Positions 9,454 to 19,267 are shown, counted from the first letter of the stretch. The stretch is DNA of 64,000 nt from an uncultured Neokomagataea sp. (GCF_946476835.1 NZ_CAMKWA010000001.1:62001-126000), one strand, 5' to 3'. Notes: generated from the sequence alone by a model not told the origin. A program made the numbers and translations.

Positions 9454-11610
9454 TTAAAAAATATATTCTTTAATATTTAATTCTCGACGTTTTTTTTGTA
9501 CAATTTCACGGAAGCATGTTTTTTCAGTTATAATGACTGATAGTTCTTTTTCAGAAATTTCGGTATTATTTTTAATGATAGGAAGCATGTAATTTCTAAT
9601 TATAGGCCTATTTCTTGTGATTTTATCATGTTGTTTTATAAATAAGTCATCCGAAAAGTAAAAATTATTCAGTAATAAATCGTCTTCTGGGTCGGGAATT
9701 TTAGTTATTAATTTATCAAAGAATTTTTTATTTTTAATAATGATTGATGGAATATTTATTTCAACTGGTGTGGAGAATATCTTTCTATTAATTGAGAAGT
9801 ATGAGCTTTTGCTTGAGTATAAAGCGATCCATGGTGCAAATATCAGCCCTAAAAGAATAGGTGCAAGCCATGCAGCCACAAAGGCGGCAGAAATTATGTG
9901 ATGCCGTAATAGAATGAATAAAAAAACTGTTTGCTCTGGGGTTTGTGTTGCACGGTAGATCACATAAAATGTGGCTGCAATTCCGCACGCAGAAACCCAC
10001 CCAAAGTCTCTCCAAGCTTCTTGAAGTGTTAAGGCTTCATCATCTCGTTTCTGTGTACCCCATCGAATAGCTTTTTTCTTGGCCCACATCCAGATGAATT
10101 TTGATATAAACATCATAATGATCGGGGATGCAAAAAAGAAAAATATAGTTTCTAGAAGCGTTGAAATGATAACCTTATCTAATCCGCCAAAATTATTATA
10201 TGACCTTGTTAATATTGTTCTAAATAAAGCAAATATTCTGGGAAGAAATAAGAAAACTATAGATGATATTAATAGTATAATGCTTGGAAGTGTATATTCA
10301 CCAATGATGTTGTTTTTAATGGTTAATTCTAGCATGTAGTCTGATGGCCATGTCATAGATATTAATAAAAAAATCCCCCATAATGGAGATGATAAATATG
10401 TCATGATACCTGTTATAAGAATGTCTTTATGGTTTTTACCAATTCCTTTCATCCGCAAAAAACGTAAATGCTGTAGGTTTCCCTGCATCCATCGACGCTC
10501 TCTTTGTAAAAAACCAAGTATATTAGGTGGTATTTCTTCGTAACTTTCTTCTAATTCAGGTAGTAACCAAACTTCGTATCCTGCAGTGGACATTTTCGCT
10601 GCTTCTAAAAGGTCATGTGAAAGCGGCTTTCCGCCCCAAGGGCTCTCTCCGGATAGGTTGGGGAGCATACAGTGCTGTACGAACGCTTTGGTGCGGATCA
10701 TAGCATTATGGCCGACATAGGTTGAATGCCCCATTTGTAATGCTTGCATTGCATAAGAGAAAATGGGCCCTACGCAGTGGGATGTGAATTGCTGCATGCG
10801 TCCAAAAATACTCGTCCTCATAATGGGGAGAGGGTTGGTTTGTAGTATTCCTAAGCGGGCATTACCTTCCATCATGCATAAGGTTGTATGAATTACAGAG
10901 CCATCGACAAGGGAATCAGCGTCCATCATCCACATGTATTGATAACTGCTAGACCAGCGACGGCAAAAGTCGATAACATTTCCTAATTTGGCATGATCAT
11001 TGGATGCACGGTGCCTATAGTAAAAGCGTCCTTCTGGGAAAAGTGATCGAAGGTGATAAATGGCTGCTTCTTCAGCGATTTTGTAAGATAATTTACGAGA
11101 ATCTGATATAAGAAAAAAATCATAATGTTTAGAATAATCGGGAAATTTTTCAGTAATACTTTCCCACGAGGCCGCTATACGTGCAGAAACAGCGGCAACA
11201 TCCTCATGATATACAGGGTATACTATGGCACAACGGGTGCTTTTTTGAGGGGCCTGAGCCGCGTGTATGGGGTGGTAAGGGTTTGAGTGTGGTCCTTTAT
11301 AAGATGTAATTGTTCCAATTATTAATTTTGAAAAAGTATTTGTTAGAGCAAAATTTAATATGGTTATTATAACAAGATAAAAAATTTGTATTAATAAATG
11401 TATTTTTGATTTTGGAAACCCTGTTTGAATTGTCATTACTGTAGCCATACAGGCCATGAAAATAAACGAGAGAGAGAGGCCAATACGTTGCGTTAATCGA
11501 CGTCGGCGTTCGGCCATCTCAAACCAGGGTGGAACAGGTATATTGGTTGGAGGGGGAACGTCGACCGGAGGTGTGCCGATTGGGGTTCTATTAATGGGAG
11601 GGAATAGCAT
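9454..11610 (-). CDS. OpgH/MdoH-like glucan glucosyltransferase
   Basis: Inner-membrane family 2 glycosyltransferase that is predicted to polymerise a beta-glucan from UDP-glucose. Two membrane segments precede the catalytic loop (about residues 45-65 and 75-100), and at least four follow it. The catalytic residues are recognisable: Asp170, Met-Asp230-Ala-Asp232, Asp333 in Ser-His-Asp, and Gln369-Arg-Glu-Arg-Arg-Trp374. Glu-Asp-Val-Ala and His-Arg-Ala-Ser-Asn agree with OpgH, which makes osmoregulated periplasmic glucans. At 718 residues it is shorter than the E. coli protein. No OpgG partner is present. Instead it is the last gene of an operon, only 5 bases after a Wza-like exporter gene, which implies that its product is exported across the outer membrane. 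The DNA is markedly AT-rich. Confidence 0.88.
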   Translation of the reverse strand: MLFPPINRTPIGTPPVDVPPPTNIPVPPWFEMAERRRRLTQRIGLSLSFIFMACMATVMTIQTGFPKSKIHLLIQIFYLVIITILNFALTNTFSKLIIGTITSYKGPHSNPYHPIHAAQAPQKSTRCAIVYPVYHEDVAAVSARIAASWESITEKFPDYSKHYDFFLISDSRKLSYKIAEEAAIYHLRSLFPEGRFYYRHRASNDHAKLGNVIDFCRRWSSSYQYMWMMDADSLVDGSVIHTTLCMMEGNARLGILQTNPLPIMRTSIFGRMQQFTSHCVGPIFSYAMQALQMGHSTYVGHNAMIRTKAFVQHCMLPNLSGESPWGGKPLSHDLLEAAKMSTAGYEVWLLPELEESYEEIPPNILGFLQRERRWMQGNLQHLRFLRMKGIGKNHKDILITGIMTYLSSPLWGIFLLISMTWPSDYMLELTIKNNIIGEYTLPSIILLISSIVFLFLPRIFALFRTILTRSYNNFGGLDKVIISTLLETIFFFFASPIIMMFISKFIWMWAKKKAIRWGTQKRDDEALTLQEAWRDFGWVSACGIAATFYVIYRATQTPEQTVFLFILLRHHIISAAFVAAWLAPILLGLIFAPWIALYSSKSSYFSINRKIFSTPVEINIPSIIIKNKKFFDKLITKIPDPEDDLLLNNFYFSDDLFIKQHDKITRNRPIIRNYMLPIIKNNTEISEKELSVIITEKTCFREIVQKKRRELNIKEYIF

Positions 11611-11615
11611 ACTGT

Positions 11616-12755
11616 CTACCTAGCGAAAGAATAAGCTAATCCGAATTGAAGCATTATGCTTAATAATCTTGCAACGGGAACAATTTCAGCTTCTGAAACA
11701 TAAACAATATCTCCATTTTGAATTGGAAATAATTGTTCCATAATAATACTGGAGGCGTCTCTTAATTTTAGAGTGTATACAGTTGGTTTATCTTTCCCAA
11801 TATCTTTGTGGAATATAAAAATTTCTGAAGAATCAGCTGTATTAGGATTTAATCCTCCTGCTCGTGCGATACTTTCAGCAAGGGTAGGCTGTTCAGGGAA
11901 ATTATAGACACCATTTTTATTGATGCCTCCACCCATAAGTATAGCTTTAACAGCAGAATGACGACGAATTATAATATGATCTGCGGGTTGAAGAGGAATA
12001 TCTTGTTCTAAAGCGATAGAGATAGGAATTTCAGCAATTATTTTTTCTTTTCTTGAAATAGACACAAGAAAATCGGAGTCACGCTCATTATCTTTGTCTT
12101 CATTTAATCCAGTATTTAAAGTATTTGATCCATTGCTCATAGCTATTGTGATAGCGCGAGCAGTTGTCATAGAGCCACCGCTCCACGGTATAATTTCAGG
12201 GTGTGATATTGTTCCCGTTACAATAATGCCATCGCTATCAGCTGCCCCTCCTTTTGTATTAGAATTACTACGTGTTAAGGATACAGCTAAATTATCTAAT
12301 TGACCAATCTCTTTATAATGACTTGTCAGTAAATCTTGAGCGTCTGGTATGGTCATTCCCGCAATATGTACATGGTGAAGATATGGTGGATTAATAGTTC
12401 CATTGGATGAAACATCAGAGAAAGTATCTACTAGGGTTATTAATTGACTGCTCCCATCATGAGCAAAGGTAAACCCTTGAACTTTAATGGATAAGCTGTC
12501 ACCAATAGTTATTTTATGGTCTATTTTTTGGTTGCTTCCAAATGTTATGCTTTTTATAGAATTTTCTATTCCTTTATTGTATTTTATTTTCGAAATTTCC
12601 GCAATTTTATTTGCCTCATCAATAGTCATCGGAATTATTTCTATATTTTTTGTATTTTTTATTTCACTTACATTGGGTCCAGGTTGTGGGAGGGTGCAGC
12701 TGGTTAAAAGAAAGCTTCCCAATACCATTAAAGAGTGATTGTTAAATTTTATCAT
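11616..12755 (-). CDS. Wza/KpsD-like polysaccharide export outer-membrane lipoprotein
   Basis: Protein of 379 residues with a lipoprotein signal, Leu-Thr-Ser-Cys at residues 17-20. The N-terminal export domain contains Ile-Gly-Asp-Ser-Leu-Ser-Ile, then Gly-Thr-Ile-Asn-Pro-Pro-Tyr and the Ala-Gly-Met-Thr-Ile-Pro-Asp-Ala-Gln pattern. SLBB-type segments follow, including Gly-Gly-Ile-Asn-Lys-Asn-Gly-Val-Tyr-Asn-Phe-Pro and Ala-Arg-Ala-Gly-Gly-Leu-Asn. The C-terminal Asn-Gly-Asp-Ile-Val-Tyr-Val and final helix are also typical. The family forms the outer-membrane channel for capsule or exopolysaccharide. It is 18 bases downstream of the KpsE-like gene and 5 bases upstream of the OpgH-like gene, all leftward. 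AT-rich composition suggests acquisition by transfer. Confidence 0.88.
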   Translation of the reverse strand: MIKFNNHSLMVLGSFLLTSCTLPQPGPNVSEIKNTKNIEIIPMTIDEANKIAEISKIKYNKGIENSIKSITFGSNQKIDHKITIGDSLSIKVQGFTFAHDGSSQLITLVDTFSDVSSNGTINPPYLHHVHIAGMTIPDAQDLLTSHYKEIGQLDNLAVSLTRSNSNTKGGAADSDGIIVTGTISHPEIIPWSGGSMTTARAITIAMSNGSNTLNTGLNEDKDNERDSDFLVSISRKEKIIAEIPISIALEQDIPLQPADHIIIRRHSAVKAILMGGGINKNGVYNFPEQPTLAESIARAGGLNPNTADSSEIFIFHKDIGKDKPTVYTLKLRDASSIIMEQLFPIQNGDIVYVSEAEIVPVARLLSIMLQFGLAYSFAR

Positions 12756-12773
12756 TATTTATATTCCTATCGA

Positions 12774-13880
12774 TTAAGCGCGTACTAAAGACCATATAAA
12801 AAGAGTAATAAGAAGCGTAATCAATACAGGCTCTAATCTATCCTTTAAAGGGTTTGGCCATTCTGTGTCATCCGACGCCATTGGTGGGCTAATAATACTA
12901 ATATCATAGTGATTTCCATCAGCTCTTGTTTCAGCGTTTGATAGTTCTTGCCTTGCATTTGCGAGGGCTTGAAGGTCAGAGTTTTCTTTGTATTTTAATA
13001 TTTCAAAATTAGTACTATAATTTATTGATTGTAATATATCGCTTTCTGATTTTTCGATGGATTGGTTTGTATACAAAATTTCATTATTATCTTCTTCGAG
13101 AACTGGGCTGGATGGAGACTCTTTTTTTAACGTTATTTGTCTTGCTTTCAGAGACACGTCATTTAAAACAAGACTATCTATACGATTCATTTCGGCATTA
13201 TATGTGATTGATGGATCTAATATTTTTGTTTTATTTCGGAATGCCTCCATATTTTTTTTGTCGACGTCCAGGTTTTTTTCAACCTCGGCGATGCGTTTGA
13301 TGAGGGAGTGGGTTAAATCTCCATTTTGTGTTTCATTCATTTTTTGCAGTGTTTTTTTTGCGCTTTCAACTGTGCCTTGTGCGATCGCTAGGGCAAGAGT
13401 TTTGGATGGCGCATATGCAGTAACGGTGACAATGCCGCTGTCTGTAACTGTGATCGGGGTTTCGCGCTGGTAATACGTCCAAAGAGCAGACTTTCCATGA
13501 GAGAAAAAGCTCCCAAAAGACCCAAAGCGATTTACATAATCAAATTGATTGTAAATATGAGATAGGTTTAATTTATCATCTATATCCTTGAATCCTTGTA
13601 ATGAATGTATGGCATTGTAAGCTATATAAGAACCTGGGTTCTCTTGTTCATTGGACGAAAATATAGATAATTCCTGAGCACCCTTCCTTTCTGCAGGCAT
13701 GCTTACGGTAAAAATTGTATGCGCTGCGAATTGGTTGCCAGTTATAATAATATAATATGAAAACGATATTATATTTGGTAGAATCATAATAAAAAGAAGT
13801 TTCTTGTTAAGTTTGTTTTTAACAAGACGAATGGGGGAGGGGATATATAATCCTTCTCCGGCGCTTGAAATATGGTCCAT
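12774..13880 (-). CDS. KpsE/CtrB-like capsule export inner-membrane protein
   Basis: Protein of 368 residues with one membrane segment near the N-terminus (about 28-50) and one at the very C-terminus (about 350-366). The long periplasmic part between them is helical. This is the topology of polysaccharide co-polymerase or membrane-fusion type proteins (KpsE, CtrB, BexC). The Glu-Trp-Pro-Asn-Pro-Leu-Lys-Asp-Arg just before the second membrane helix resembles the conserved Pro-rich box of this family. It normally bridges an ABC exporter and an outer-membrane channel, but no ABC transporter genes are in the operon. It is the first gene of the AT-rich three-gene operon. The ATG is preceded by a weak GGGA. 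Confidence 0.8.
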   Translation of the reverse strand: MDHISSAGEGLYIPSPIRLVKNKLNKKLLFIMILPNIISFSYYIIITGNQFAAHTIFTVSMPAERKGAQELSIFSSNEQENPGSYIAYNAIHSLQGFKDIDDKLNLSHIYNQFDYVNRFGSFGSFFSHGKSALWTYYQRETPITVTDSGIVTVTAYAPSKTLALAIAQGTVESAKKTLQKMNETQNGDLTHSLIKRIAEVEKNLDVDKKNMEAFRNKTKILDPSITYNAEMNRIDSLVLNDVSLKARQITLKKESPSSPVLEEDNNEILYTNQSIEKSESDILQSINYSTNFEILKYKENSDLQALANARQELSNAETRADGNHYDISIISPPMASDDTEWPNPLKDRLEPVLITLLITLFIWSLVRA

Positions 13881-14339
13881 TTTATCAATCCCAATTTATC
13901 GACATTGAAATACAACAAAACAATCAATTATTTGAGTATTATTTTTTTTGGTTAAGTTAGGGAACTATATCATATTTAATGAATGCTTTTATTTTTTTAT
14001 GTTTAAACTGGTAATTTAATAAATTTTATATTTATATTTAACATTAATTGGATAATAATTAGGGATTATAAGGCATACATTATGAAATACTTTTTTTGTG
14101 AAAAATAATCGTCTATTGTTTTTTTTGAGAATTATAAAAATTTTATAGAATTAGAATATATTTTATTAACTTTTTGTTGTTGTTTGCGATAAAAATTTTT
14201 TTATAATTTATATTAATTGCATACTATGAAATATTTTTTGTTGCATTGATGTGCCTCTAAAAACATTTTGTACGCTTGAGTTGGTATATCAAGATGGTTT
14301 TCTGAATGATTGCATGGCAGGTCTGTCTCTGGCAAAGAG
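13881..14339. other. AT-rich intergenic region with two imperfect direct repeats
   Basis: A 459-base gene-free stretch, strongly AT-rich, between the leftward polysaccharide operon and the rightward gcv operon. Two imperfect copies of a roughly 25-base sequence starting GCATAC and containing TATGAAATA and a T run lie at 14073-14098 and 14219-14243. It must contain the promoters of both operons, but no convincing -35/-10 pair stands out from the AT background. Confidence 0.5.
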
Positions 14340-14500
14340 GGGGAGATCAGCACGGGAGAGACTAGCCGCAAGGCTGGCGCCGAAGGAGCAACCGCCCCGG
14401 AAACTCTCAGGCCAAAGGACCGGTTGATCATAATTTTTCTGGAGAGTGGCGTATCTTGCGCCCGCCGACGGGATAGCGATCTCAGGCCAAAGGACAGAAG
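14340..14500 (+). promoter_or_regulatory. tandem glycine riboswitch (gcvT type)
   Basis: Two consecutive glycine aptamers upstream of gcvT. The first (about 14351-14422) shows GGGAGAG, the core GCCGAAGGAGCAA, and CTCTCAGGCCAAAGGAC. The second (about 14438-14498) shows CTGGAGAG, a shorter CGCCGACGGGA core, and CTCAGGCCAAAGGACAG. This is the known cooperative tandem arrangement that turns on glycine cleavage genes when glycine is plentiful. The riboswitch ends about 65 bases before the gcvT ATG. No clear terminator follows, so control of translation initiation is possible. Confidence 0.93.
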
Positions 14501-14565
14501 GGGCGGCACTTTTCCGTGTGTGGAGACGTGTCTGCGCTATTTGTCTAAGTGAGCCGGATCGACCT

Positions 14566-15699
14566 ATGAGCGACACTCTTCAGCAGACTCCCCTTTTTGC
14601 GCTGCATGGTGAATTAGGTGCCCGTATGGTGCCGTTCGCTGGTTATGCCATGCCGTTGCAGTACCCTGCAGGCTTGATGGCAGAGCATCTGCATACGCGC
14701 ACAAAGGCTGGCCTGTTTGATGTATCCCATATGGGGCAGATCCGTATTGCCGCGAAGTCGGGTGACGTTCGTGACGCTGCGCTGGCTTTAGAAAGTTTGG
14801 TCCCGGCCAATTACGCAGGTTTGGGCGCGAACCGCCAGCGTTATGGCCTGTTGACCAATGATGAAGGCGGCATTCTGGACGACTTGATGGTGGCCAATCT
14901 AGGCCATGAACTGCTGGTCGTCGTGAATGCATCATGCAAAGAGGCTGATGCTGACCGGGTTGAGGCTGCATTGTCCGATCGTTGCGTGGTGACACGCCAG
15001 TTTGATCGTGCGTTAGTTGCTCTGCAAGGTCCGGCGGCTGAGGCTGCATTGGCACCGCTTTGCCCGGCTGCTGCATCGATGCGCTTTATGGACATGATCG
15101 AAACGCAGATTGACGGTATTCCGGTTACTCTGTCTCGCTCGGGCTATACGGGTGAAGATGGTTATGAAATTGGCTGCGCCGCAGAAGATGGTGAGCGCTT
15201 GGCGCGCCTGCTTCTGGCACAGCCTGATGTGATGCCGATTGGTCTGGGCGCACGTGATTCCCTGCGCCTTGAAGCCGGTCTATGCCTCTACGGCAACGAT
15301 ATTGATACCACCACAACGCCGATTGAAGCCTCCCTTGGTTGGGCGATTCAGAAAACCCGCCGTGAAGGCGGTGAGCGTGAAGGTGGGTATCCGGGTGCGG
15401 AGCATGTGCTGCGTCAAGCGCGTGAAGGTGTGTCCCGTCAGCGTGTCGGCTTAATGGCTGAAGGTCGTGCACCAGTACGCGGTGGGGCGAAGCTATTTGC
15501 GGATGCGCAAGGCACGAAGCATGTTGGTGTGGTAACGTCTGGTGCGTTCGGCCCCACGGTGCAGGCCCCGGTGGCTATGGGTTATGTTGAAACGGCTTAT
15601 GCGGCTGTGGATACGGCCCTTTTTGCAGAATTGCGCGGGAAGTTTGTTCCCGTTCATGTCCGGGCGACGCCGTTTGTGGCGCCCGGTTTCAAGCGTTGA
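14566..15699 (+). CDS. gcvT: glycine cleavage system aminomethyltransferase (T protein)
   Basis: Releases ammonia from the aminomethyl group carried by the H protein and transfers the one-carbon unit to tetrahydrofolate. The protein has 377 residues from the ATG at 14566. An upstream start at 14446 would lie inside the riboswitch and is rejected. Landmarks are Gly-Leu-Phe-Asp-Val-Ser-His-Met-Gly near the N-terminus, Gly-Gly-Ile-Leu-Asp-Asp with the conserved acidic residues, and Ser-Gly-Tyr-Thr-Gly-Glu-Asp-Gly-Tyr-Glu near residue 190. It is the first gene of gcvT-gcvH-gcvP and is controlled by the glycine riboswitch. The lipoamide dehydrogenase (L protein) is not encoded here. Confidence 0.96.
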   Translation: MSDTLQQTPLFALHGELGARMVPFAGYAMPLQYPAGLMAEHLHTRTKAGLFDVSHMGQIRIAAKSGDVRDAALALESLVPANYAGLGANRQRYGLLTNDEGGILDDLMVANLGHELLVVVNASCKEADADRVEAALSDRCVVTRQFDRALVALQGPAAEAALAPLCPAAASMRFMDMIETQIDGIPVTLSRSGYTGEDGYEIGCAAEDGERLARLLLAQPDVMPIGLGARDSLRLEAGLCLYGNDIDTTTTPIEASLGWAIQKTRREGGEREGGYPGAEHVLRQAREGVSRQRVGLMAEGRAPVRGGAKLFADAQGTKHVGVVTSGAFGPTVQAPVAMGYVETAYAAVDTALFAELRGKFVPVHVRATPFVAPGFKR

Positions 15700-15739
15700 T
15701 CTTTGATCTCCAACAGAGTTTTGGGAGAGGAAAGCGGTT

Positions 15740-16099
15740 ATGACGACTTACTACACGAAATCGCATGAGTGGATCCGCCTTGAAGGCACGGAAGCAACCG
15801 TCGGTATTACCGCACATGCTTCTGAAGAGCTGGGTGAGCTGGTCTTTGTCGAAGCGAAGGATGAAGGCACAGAAGTGGCTGCAGGCGATGCTGCTGCTGT
15901 TGTGGAATCCGTGAAAGCGGCATCTGACATTTATGCGCCTGTTGCCGGCACAGTGTCTGGTTTCAATGATCGTCTGTCTGACGAGCCGACGCTGGTTGGT
16001 TCTGAGCCAGAAGGTGAGGGTTGGATTTTCCGTATGACGGTTTCAAATCCAGAAGAAGTCACGAGCCTTCTGACGCGTGAACAGTACGACGCGCTGTAA
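15740..16099 (+). CDS. gcvH: glycine cleavage system H protein
   Basis: Lipoyl carrier that shuttles the aminomethyl group between the P, T and L proteins. The 119 residues are of normal length for the family. The lipoylated Lys59 lies in Val-Glu-Ser-Val-Lys-Ala-Ala-Ser. The N-terminus Tyr-Tyr-Thr-Lys-Ser-His-Glu-Trp is characteristic. It lies 40 bases after gcvT, with GGGAGAGG in front of the ATG. The 306-base gap before gcvP is unusual within the operon and contains repeat-like palindromes. Confidence 0.97.
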   Translation: MTTYYTKSHEWIRLEGTEATVGITAHASEELGELVFVEAKDEGTEVAAGDAAAVVESVKAASDIYAPVAGTVSGFNDRLSDEPTLVGSEPEGEGWIFRMTVSNPEEVTSLLTREQYDAL

Positions 16100-16149
16100 T
16101 TCTCGCGTGATGTGATGATCGGCGGGTTTTAGAGCGTTTTTTTTGCGGG

Positions 16150-16280
16150 GAAGGTCTTCTTTTTCTGGAAGAAAAAGAAGCAAAAAGACTTTTGAACATT
16201 AAGGGCAGTGTCTTCGCGACAAGGTTGTAGCCCGTAATAAACAAGGGTTTTTTTGGTTCTTTTTTGCAAAAAAGAATGCC
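16150..16280. repeat. palindromic repeat-like element between gcvH and gcvP
   Basis: The 306-base gap 16100-16405 holds no gene. It contains a 10-bp hairpin, CTTCTTTTTC (16156-16165) with GAAAAAGAAG (16171-16180). It also contains a perfect 20-base palindrome at 16257-16276 (TTCTTTTTT-GC-AAAAAAGAA), preceded by a run of T. From memory, similar A/T-run palindromes are scattered in Acetobacteraceae intergenic regions, so this may be a dispersed small repeat. No second copy was noticed in this window. It splits the gcv operon and could attenuate or stabilise the transcript. Confidence 0.45.
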
Positions 16281-16405
16281 CATCCCACGAACAACCTCTT
16301 CCTCTTCCGGGGGGACGCTCTGACAAACCGCCGATCAACCGATTATTGACCATACCGTAGCCCGCTGCCGGGCTGCCCTGTGATGATGCAAAGAGTATCC
16401 CCATC

Positions 16406-19237
16406 GTGACAACGCTTTGGCCTCAGCCGACGGAATCCTTCAGTGCGCGCCATATTGGCCCGCGCTCCTCTGAAATTGATGCGATGTTGCAGGTGGTCGG
16501 GGCGAGCAGCCTTGATAACCTGATTGATCGCACTGTGCCGGAAGCTATCCTTGATCGTGGAGATCATGGGGTGGGTGCGGCGCTGACGGAAGGCCAAGCG
16601 TTAGCACGTCTGCGTGGTATGGCAGAACGTAATCAAGTTCTGACATCCATGATCGGGCAGGGTTATTACGACACGGTTTTGCCTGCTGTCATTCAGCGCA
16701 ATATTCTGGAAAATCCAGCGTGGTACACGGCTTACACGCCTTATCAGCCTGAGATTAGCCAAGGCCGTTTGGAAGCTCTTCTGAACTTCCAAACACTGGT
16801 TGCCGATCTGAGTGGCTTGGATATTGCAAACGCATCATTGTTGGATGAAGCAACGGCGTGTGCGGAAGCTATGGCATTAGCGCGCCGTGTGTGTAAGGCG
16901 AAGTCTGAGCGTTTCTTTGTCGATGCCGATACGCACCCGCAGACGCTGGCTGTGCTGCAAACACGCGCAGAGCCTTTGGGCTGGGAAATCGTTGTAGGCA
17001 ACCCATGGACGGATCTTGAGGGCCAAGACGTTTTTGGTGCACTGTTCTCTTATCCGGGTTCGTCCGGTGAGGTGCGTGACCCACGTGCGTTGATTGAAGC
17101 CTTGCATGCTAAAGGCGCTATTGCAGCGGTTACGAGTGACCCCCTTGCGCTGGTGATGCTGGAAAGCCCGGGCGCCTTGGGTGCTGATATTGCGATTGGC
17201 TCCATGCAACGTTTTGGCGTGCCAATGGGCGCCGGTGGTCCTCATGCTGGCTTTATGGCCACGCGTGATGCGTATAAGCGCCATTTGCCTGGCCGTTTGG
17301 TCGGTGTGTCCAAGGACAGCGCAGGTAACCCAGCTTATCGCTTGGCTTTGCAAACGCGTGAGCAGCATATCCGCCGTGAAAAAGCGACGTCTAACATCTG
17401 CACGGCGCAGGTGCTGTTGGCCGTTATTGCTTCTATGTATGCGGTCTATCATGGGCCAGAAGGTTTGCGTGCGATTGCACAGCGTACGCACCGTATGGCG
17501 TCTATCCTTGCAACGGGCTTGAAAGCACTGGCTGTTAAGGTTGAGACGGAAATCTTCTTCGATACGATTACAGTGGATGCAGGTGCGTCGGCGGCATTGG
17601 TGCTGGAACGTGCGCGAGCTGCGGGCATTAACGTGCGTGACGCAGGCAATGGTCGTTTGGGCATGTCCTGTGATGAAACGACGGAAGCGGAGACCATTCG
17701 TGCGCTCTGGCGTTGTTTCTGCCCGGATGAAGCACGCTTGGCTGCTCTGGAAACGAGCCTGTCTTTGGTGGATGTGTTGCCCACATCCTTGCAGCGTAGC
17801 GCGGCGTTGTTGACGCATCCGGTGTTCCACGCACATCGCTCTGAGACGGATTTGCTGCGTTATATGCGTGCACTGTCCGATAAGGACCTCGCGCTAGACC
17901 GGACGATGATCCCGCTCGGCTCCTGCACGATGAAGCTGAACGCGACCAGTGAGATGATCCCTATCACATGGCCGGAATTTGCACGTATTCATCCCTTCGC
18001 ACCGGCAGAGCAGCGTGAAGGCTATGCGGAACTCTTCGCATATCTGGAAGATGCTCTGTGCAAAATTTCCGGCTATGACGCTGTGTCTTTGCAGCCAAAC
18101 TCTGGTGCGCAGGGTGAGTATGCTGGCCTTCTGGCGATCCGTGGATATCACCGTGCACGTGGTGATGAAGCACGTGATGTGTGCTTGATCCCTGCATCCG
18201 CACACGGCACAAACCCTGCGTCAGCGCAAATGGTCGGTATGCGTGTGGTTGTTGTGGCGTGTGACGCTGATGGCAACGTCGATGTTGAAGACTTGAAGGT
18301 GAAGCTTGCGCAGCATGATGGCCGTGTTGCCGCGATCATGATCACATACCCGTCAACGCATGGCGTGTTTGAAGAGCGCGTTGTTGAGATTTGTGCGCTG
18401 GTGCATGAGGCTGGCGGTCAGGTTTATCTGGATGGCGCAAACCTGAATGCACAAGTTGGGCTGGCGCGTCCGGGTAAGTATGGGGCAGACGTTTCTCACT
18501 TTAACCTGCACAAGACCTTCTGCATTCCACATGGTGGTGGTGGTCCGGGCATGGGGCCAATCGGCGTTGGTGCGCATTTGGCGCCGTATTTGCCGGGTGC
18601 GTGTGATGTGGCTGTATCGGCTGCGCCTTATGGGTCAGCGTCCATTTTGCCAATCTCCACGGCCTATATCATGATGATGGGTGATGATGGCCTGCGTCAT
18701 GCAACGGAATTGGCTATTCTGAACGCGAACTACATTACTGCGCGTTTGGCTGAGCACTATCCTGTTCTGTACCGTGGCAAAAATGGTTTCACAGCTCATG
18801 AATGCATCATTGATTTGCGTCCGTTGAAGGATGCCTGTGGTGTGACGGTTGATGATATCGCTAAGCGTTTGATTGACCACGGCTTCCATGCGCCGACAGT
18901 GAGCTTCCCGGTTGCGGGGACGTTCATGATTGAGCCAACGGAATCTGAAAACAAAGCAGAGTTGGACCGTTTCTGTGACGCGATGATTGCGATCCGCAAG
19001 GAAATCGCGGCCATTGAAAGTGGATCGGTTGCCATTGCAGACAGCGCGCTGCGTCATGCTCCGCATACGGTGGCAGACCTCGCGGGCCCTTGGGAGCGTT
19101 CTTACACGCGTGAGGAAGGCTGCTTCCCGAACGGTGTGGATACTAGCAAGTACTGGTCCCCGGTTGGCCGCCTCGACAATGCGTGGGGAGATCGGAACTT
19201 GATCTGTTCCTGCCCGGATATGTCTGAATACGCTTAA
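16406..19237 (+). CDS. gcvP: glycine dehydrogenase (decarboxylating), P protein
   Basis: PLP-dependent enzyme that decarboxylates glycine and loads the aminomethyl group on the lipoyl arm of GcvH. The 943-residue single chain fuses both halves found as GcvPA and GcvPB in other bacteria. The N-terminus has Phe-Ser-Ala-Arg-His-Ile-Gly-Pro. The PLP lysine is Lys703 in Asn-Leu-His-Lys-Thr-Phe, followed by the Gly-rich His-Gly-Gly-Gly-Gly-Pro-Gly. The start is GTG at 16406 with only a weak AAGAG upstream. A strong terminator follows directly. Confidence 0.96.
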   Translation: MTTLWPQPTESFSARHIGPRSSEIDAMLQVVGASSLDNLIDRTVPEAILDRGDHGVGAALTEGQALARLRGMAERNQVLTSMIGQGYYDTVLPAVIQRNILENPAWYTAYTPYQPEISQGRLEALLNFQTLVADLSGLDIANASLLDEATACAEAMALARRVCKAKSERFFVDADTHPQTLAVLQTRAEPLGWEIVVGNPWTDLEGQDVFGALFSYPGSSGEVRDPRALIEALHAKGAIAAVTSDPLALVMLESPGALGADIAIGSMQRFGVPMGAGGPHAGFMATRDAYKRHLPGRLVGVSKDSAGNPAYRLALQTREQHIRREKATSNICTAQVLLAVIASMYAVYHGPEGLRAIAQRTHRMASILATGLKALAVKVETEIFFDTITVDAGASAALVLERARAAGINVRDAGNGRLGMSCDETTEAETIRALWRCFCPDEARLAALETSLSLVDVLPTSLQRSAALLTHPVFHAHRSETDLLRYMRALSDKDLALDRTMIPLGSCTMKLNATSEMIPITWPEFARIHPFAPAEQREGYAELFAYLEDALCKISGYDAVSLQPNSGAQGEYAGLLAIRGYHRARGDEARDVCLIPASAHGTNPASAQMVGMRVVVVACDADGNVDVEDLKVKLAQHDGRVAAIMITYPSTHGVFEERVVEICALVHEAGGQVYLDGANLNAQVGLARPGKYGADVSHFNLHKTFCIPHGGGGPGMGPIGVGAHLAPYLPGACDVAVSAAPYGSASILPISTAYIMMMGDDGLRHATELAILNANYITARLAEHYPVLYRGKNGFTAHECIIDLRPLKDACGVTVDDIAKRLIDHGFHAPTVSFPVAGTFMIEPTESENKAELDRFCDAMIAIRKEIAAIESGSVAIADSALRHAPHTVADLAGPWERSYTREEGCFPNGVDTSKYWSPVGRLDNAWGDRNLICSCPDMSEYA

Positions 19238-19240
19238 AAA

Positions 19241-19267
19241 AACGGGGCTTCGGCCCCGTTTTTTTAT
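19241..19267 (+). terminator. intrinsic terminator of the gcv operon
   Basis: A perfect 8-bp stem, AACGGGGC with GCCCCGTT, is capped by the stable TTCG tetraloop and followed by seven T. It starts four bases after the gcvP stop. Confidence 0.96.

Noticed and set aside
14446..14565. N-terminal extension of GcvT
   Set aside because: It lies inside the glycine riboswitch. The family N-terminus begins at 14566.
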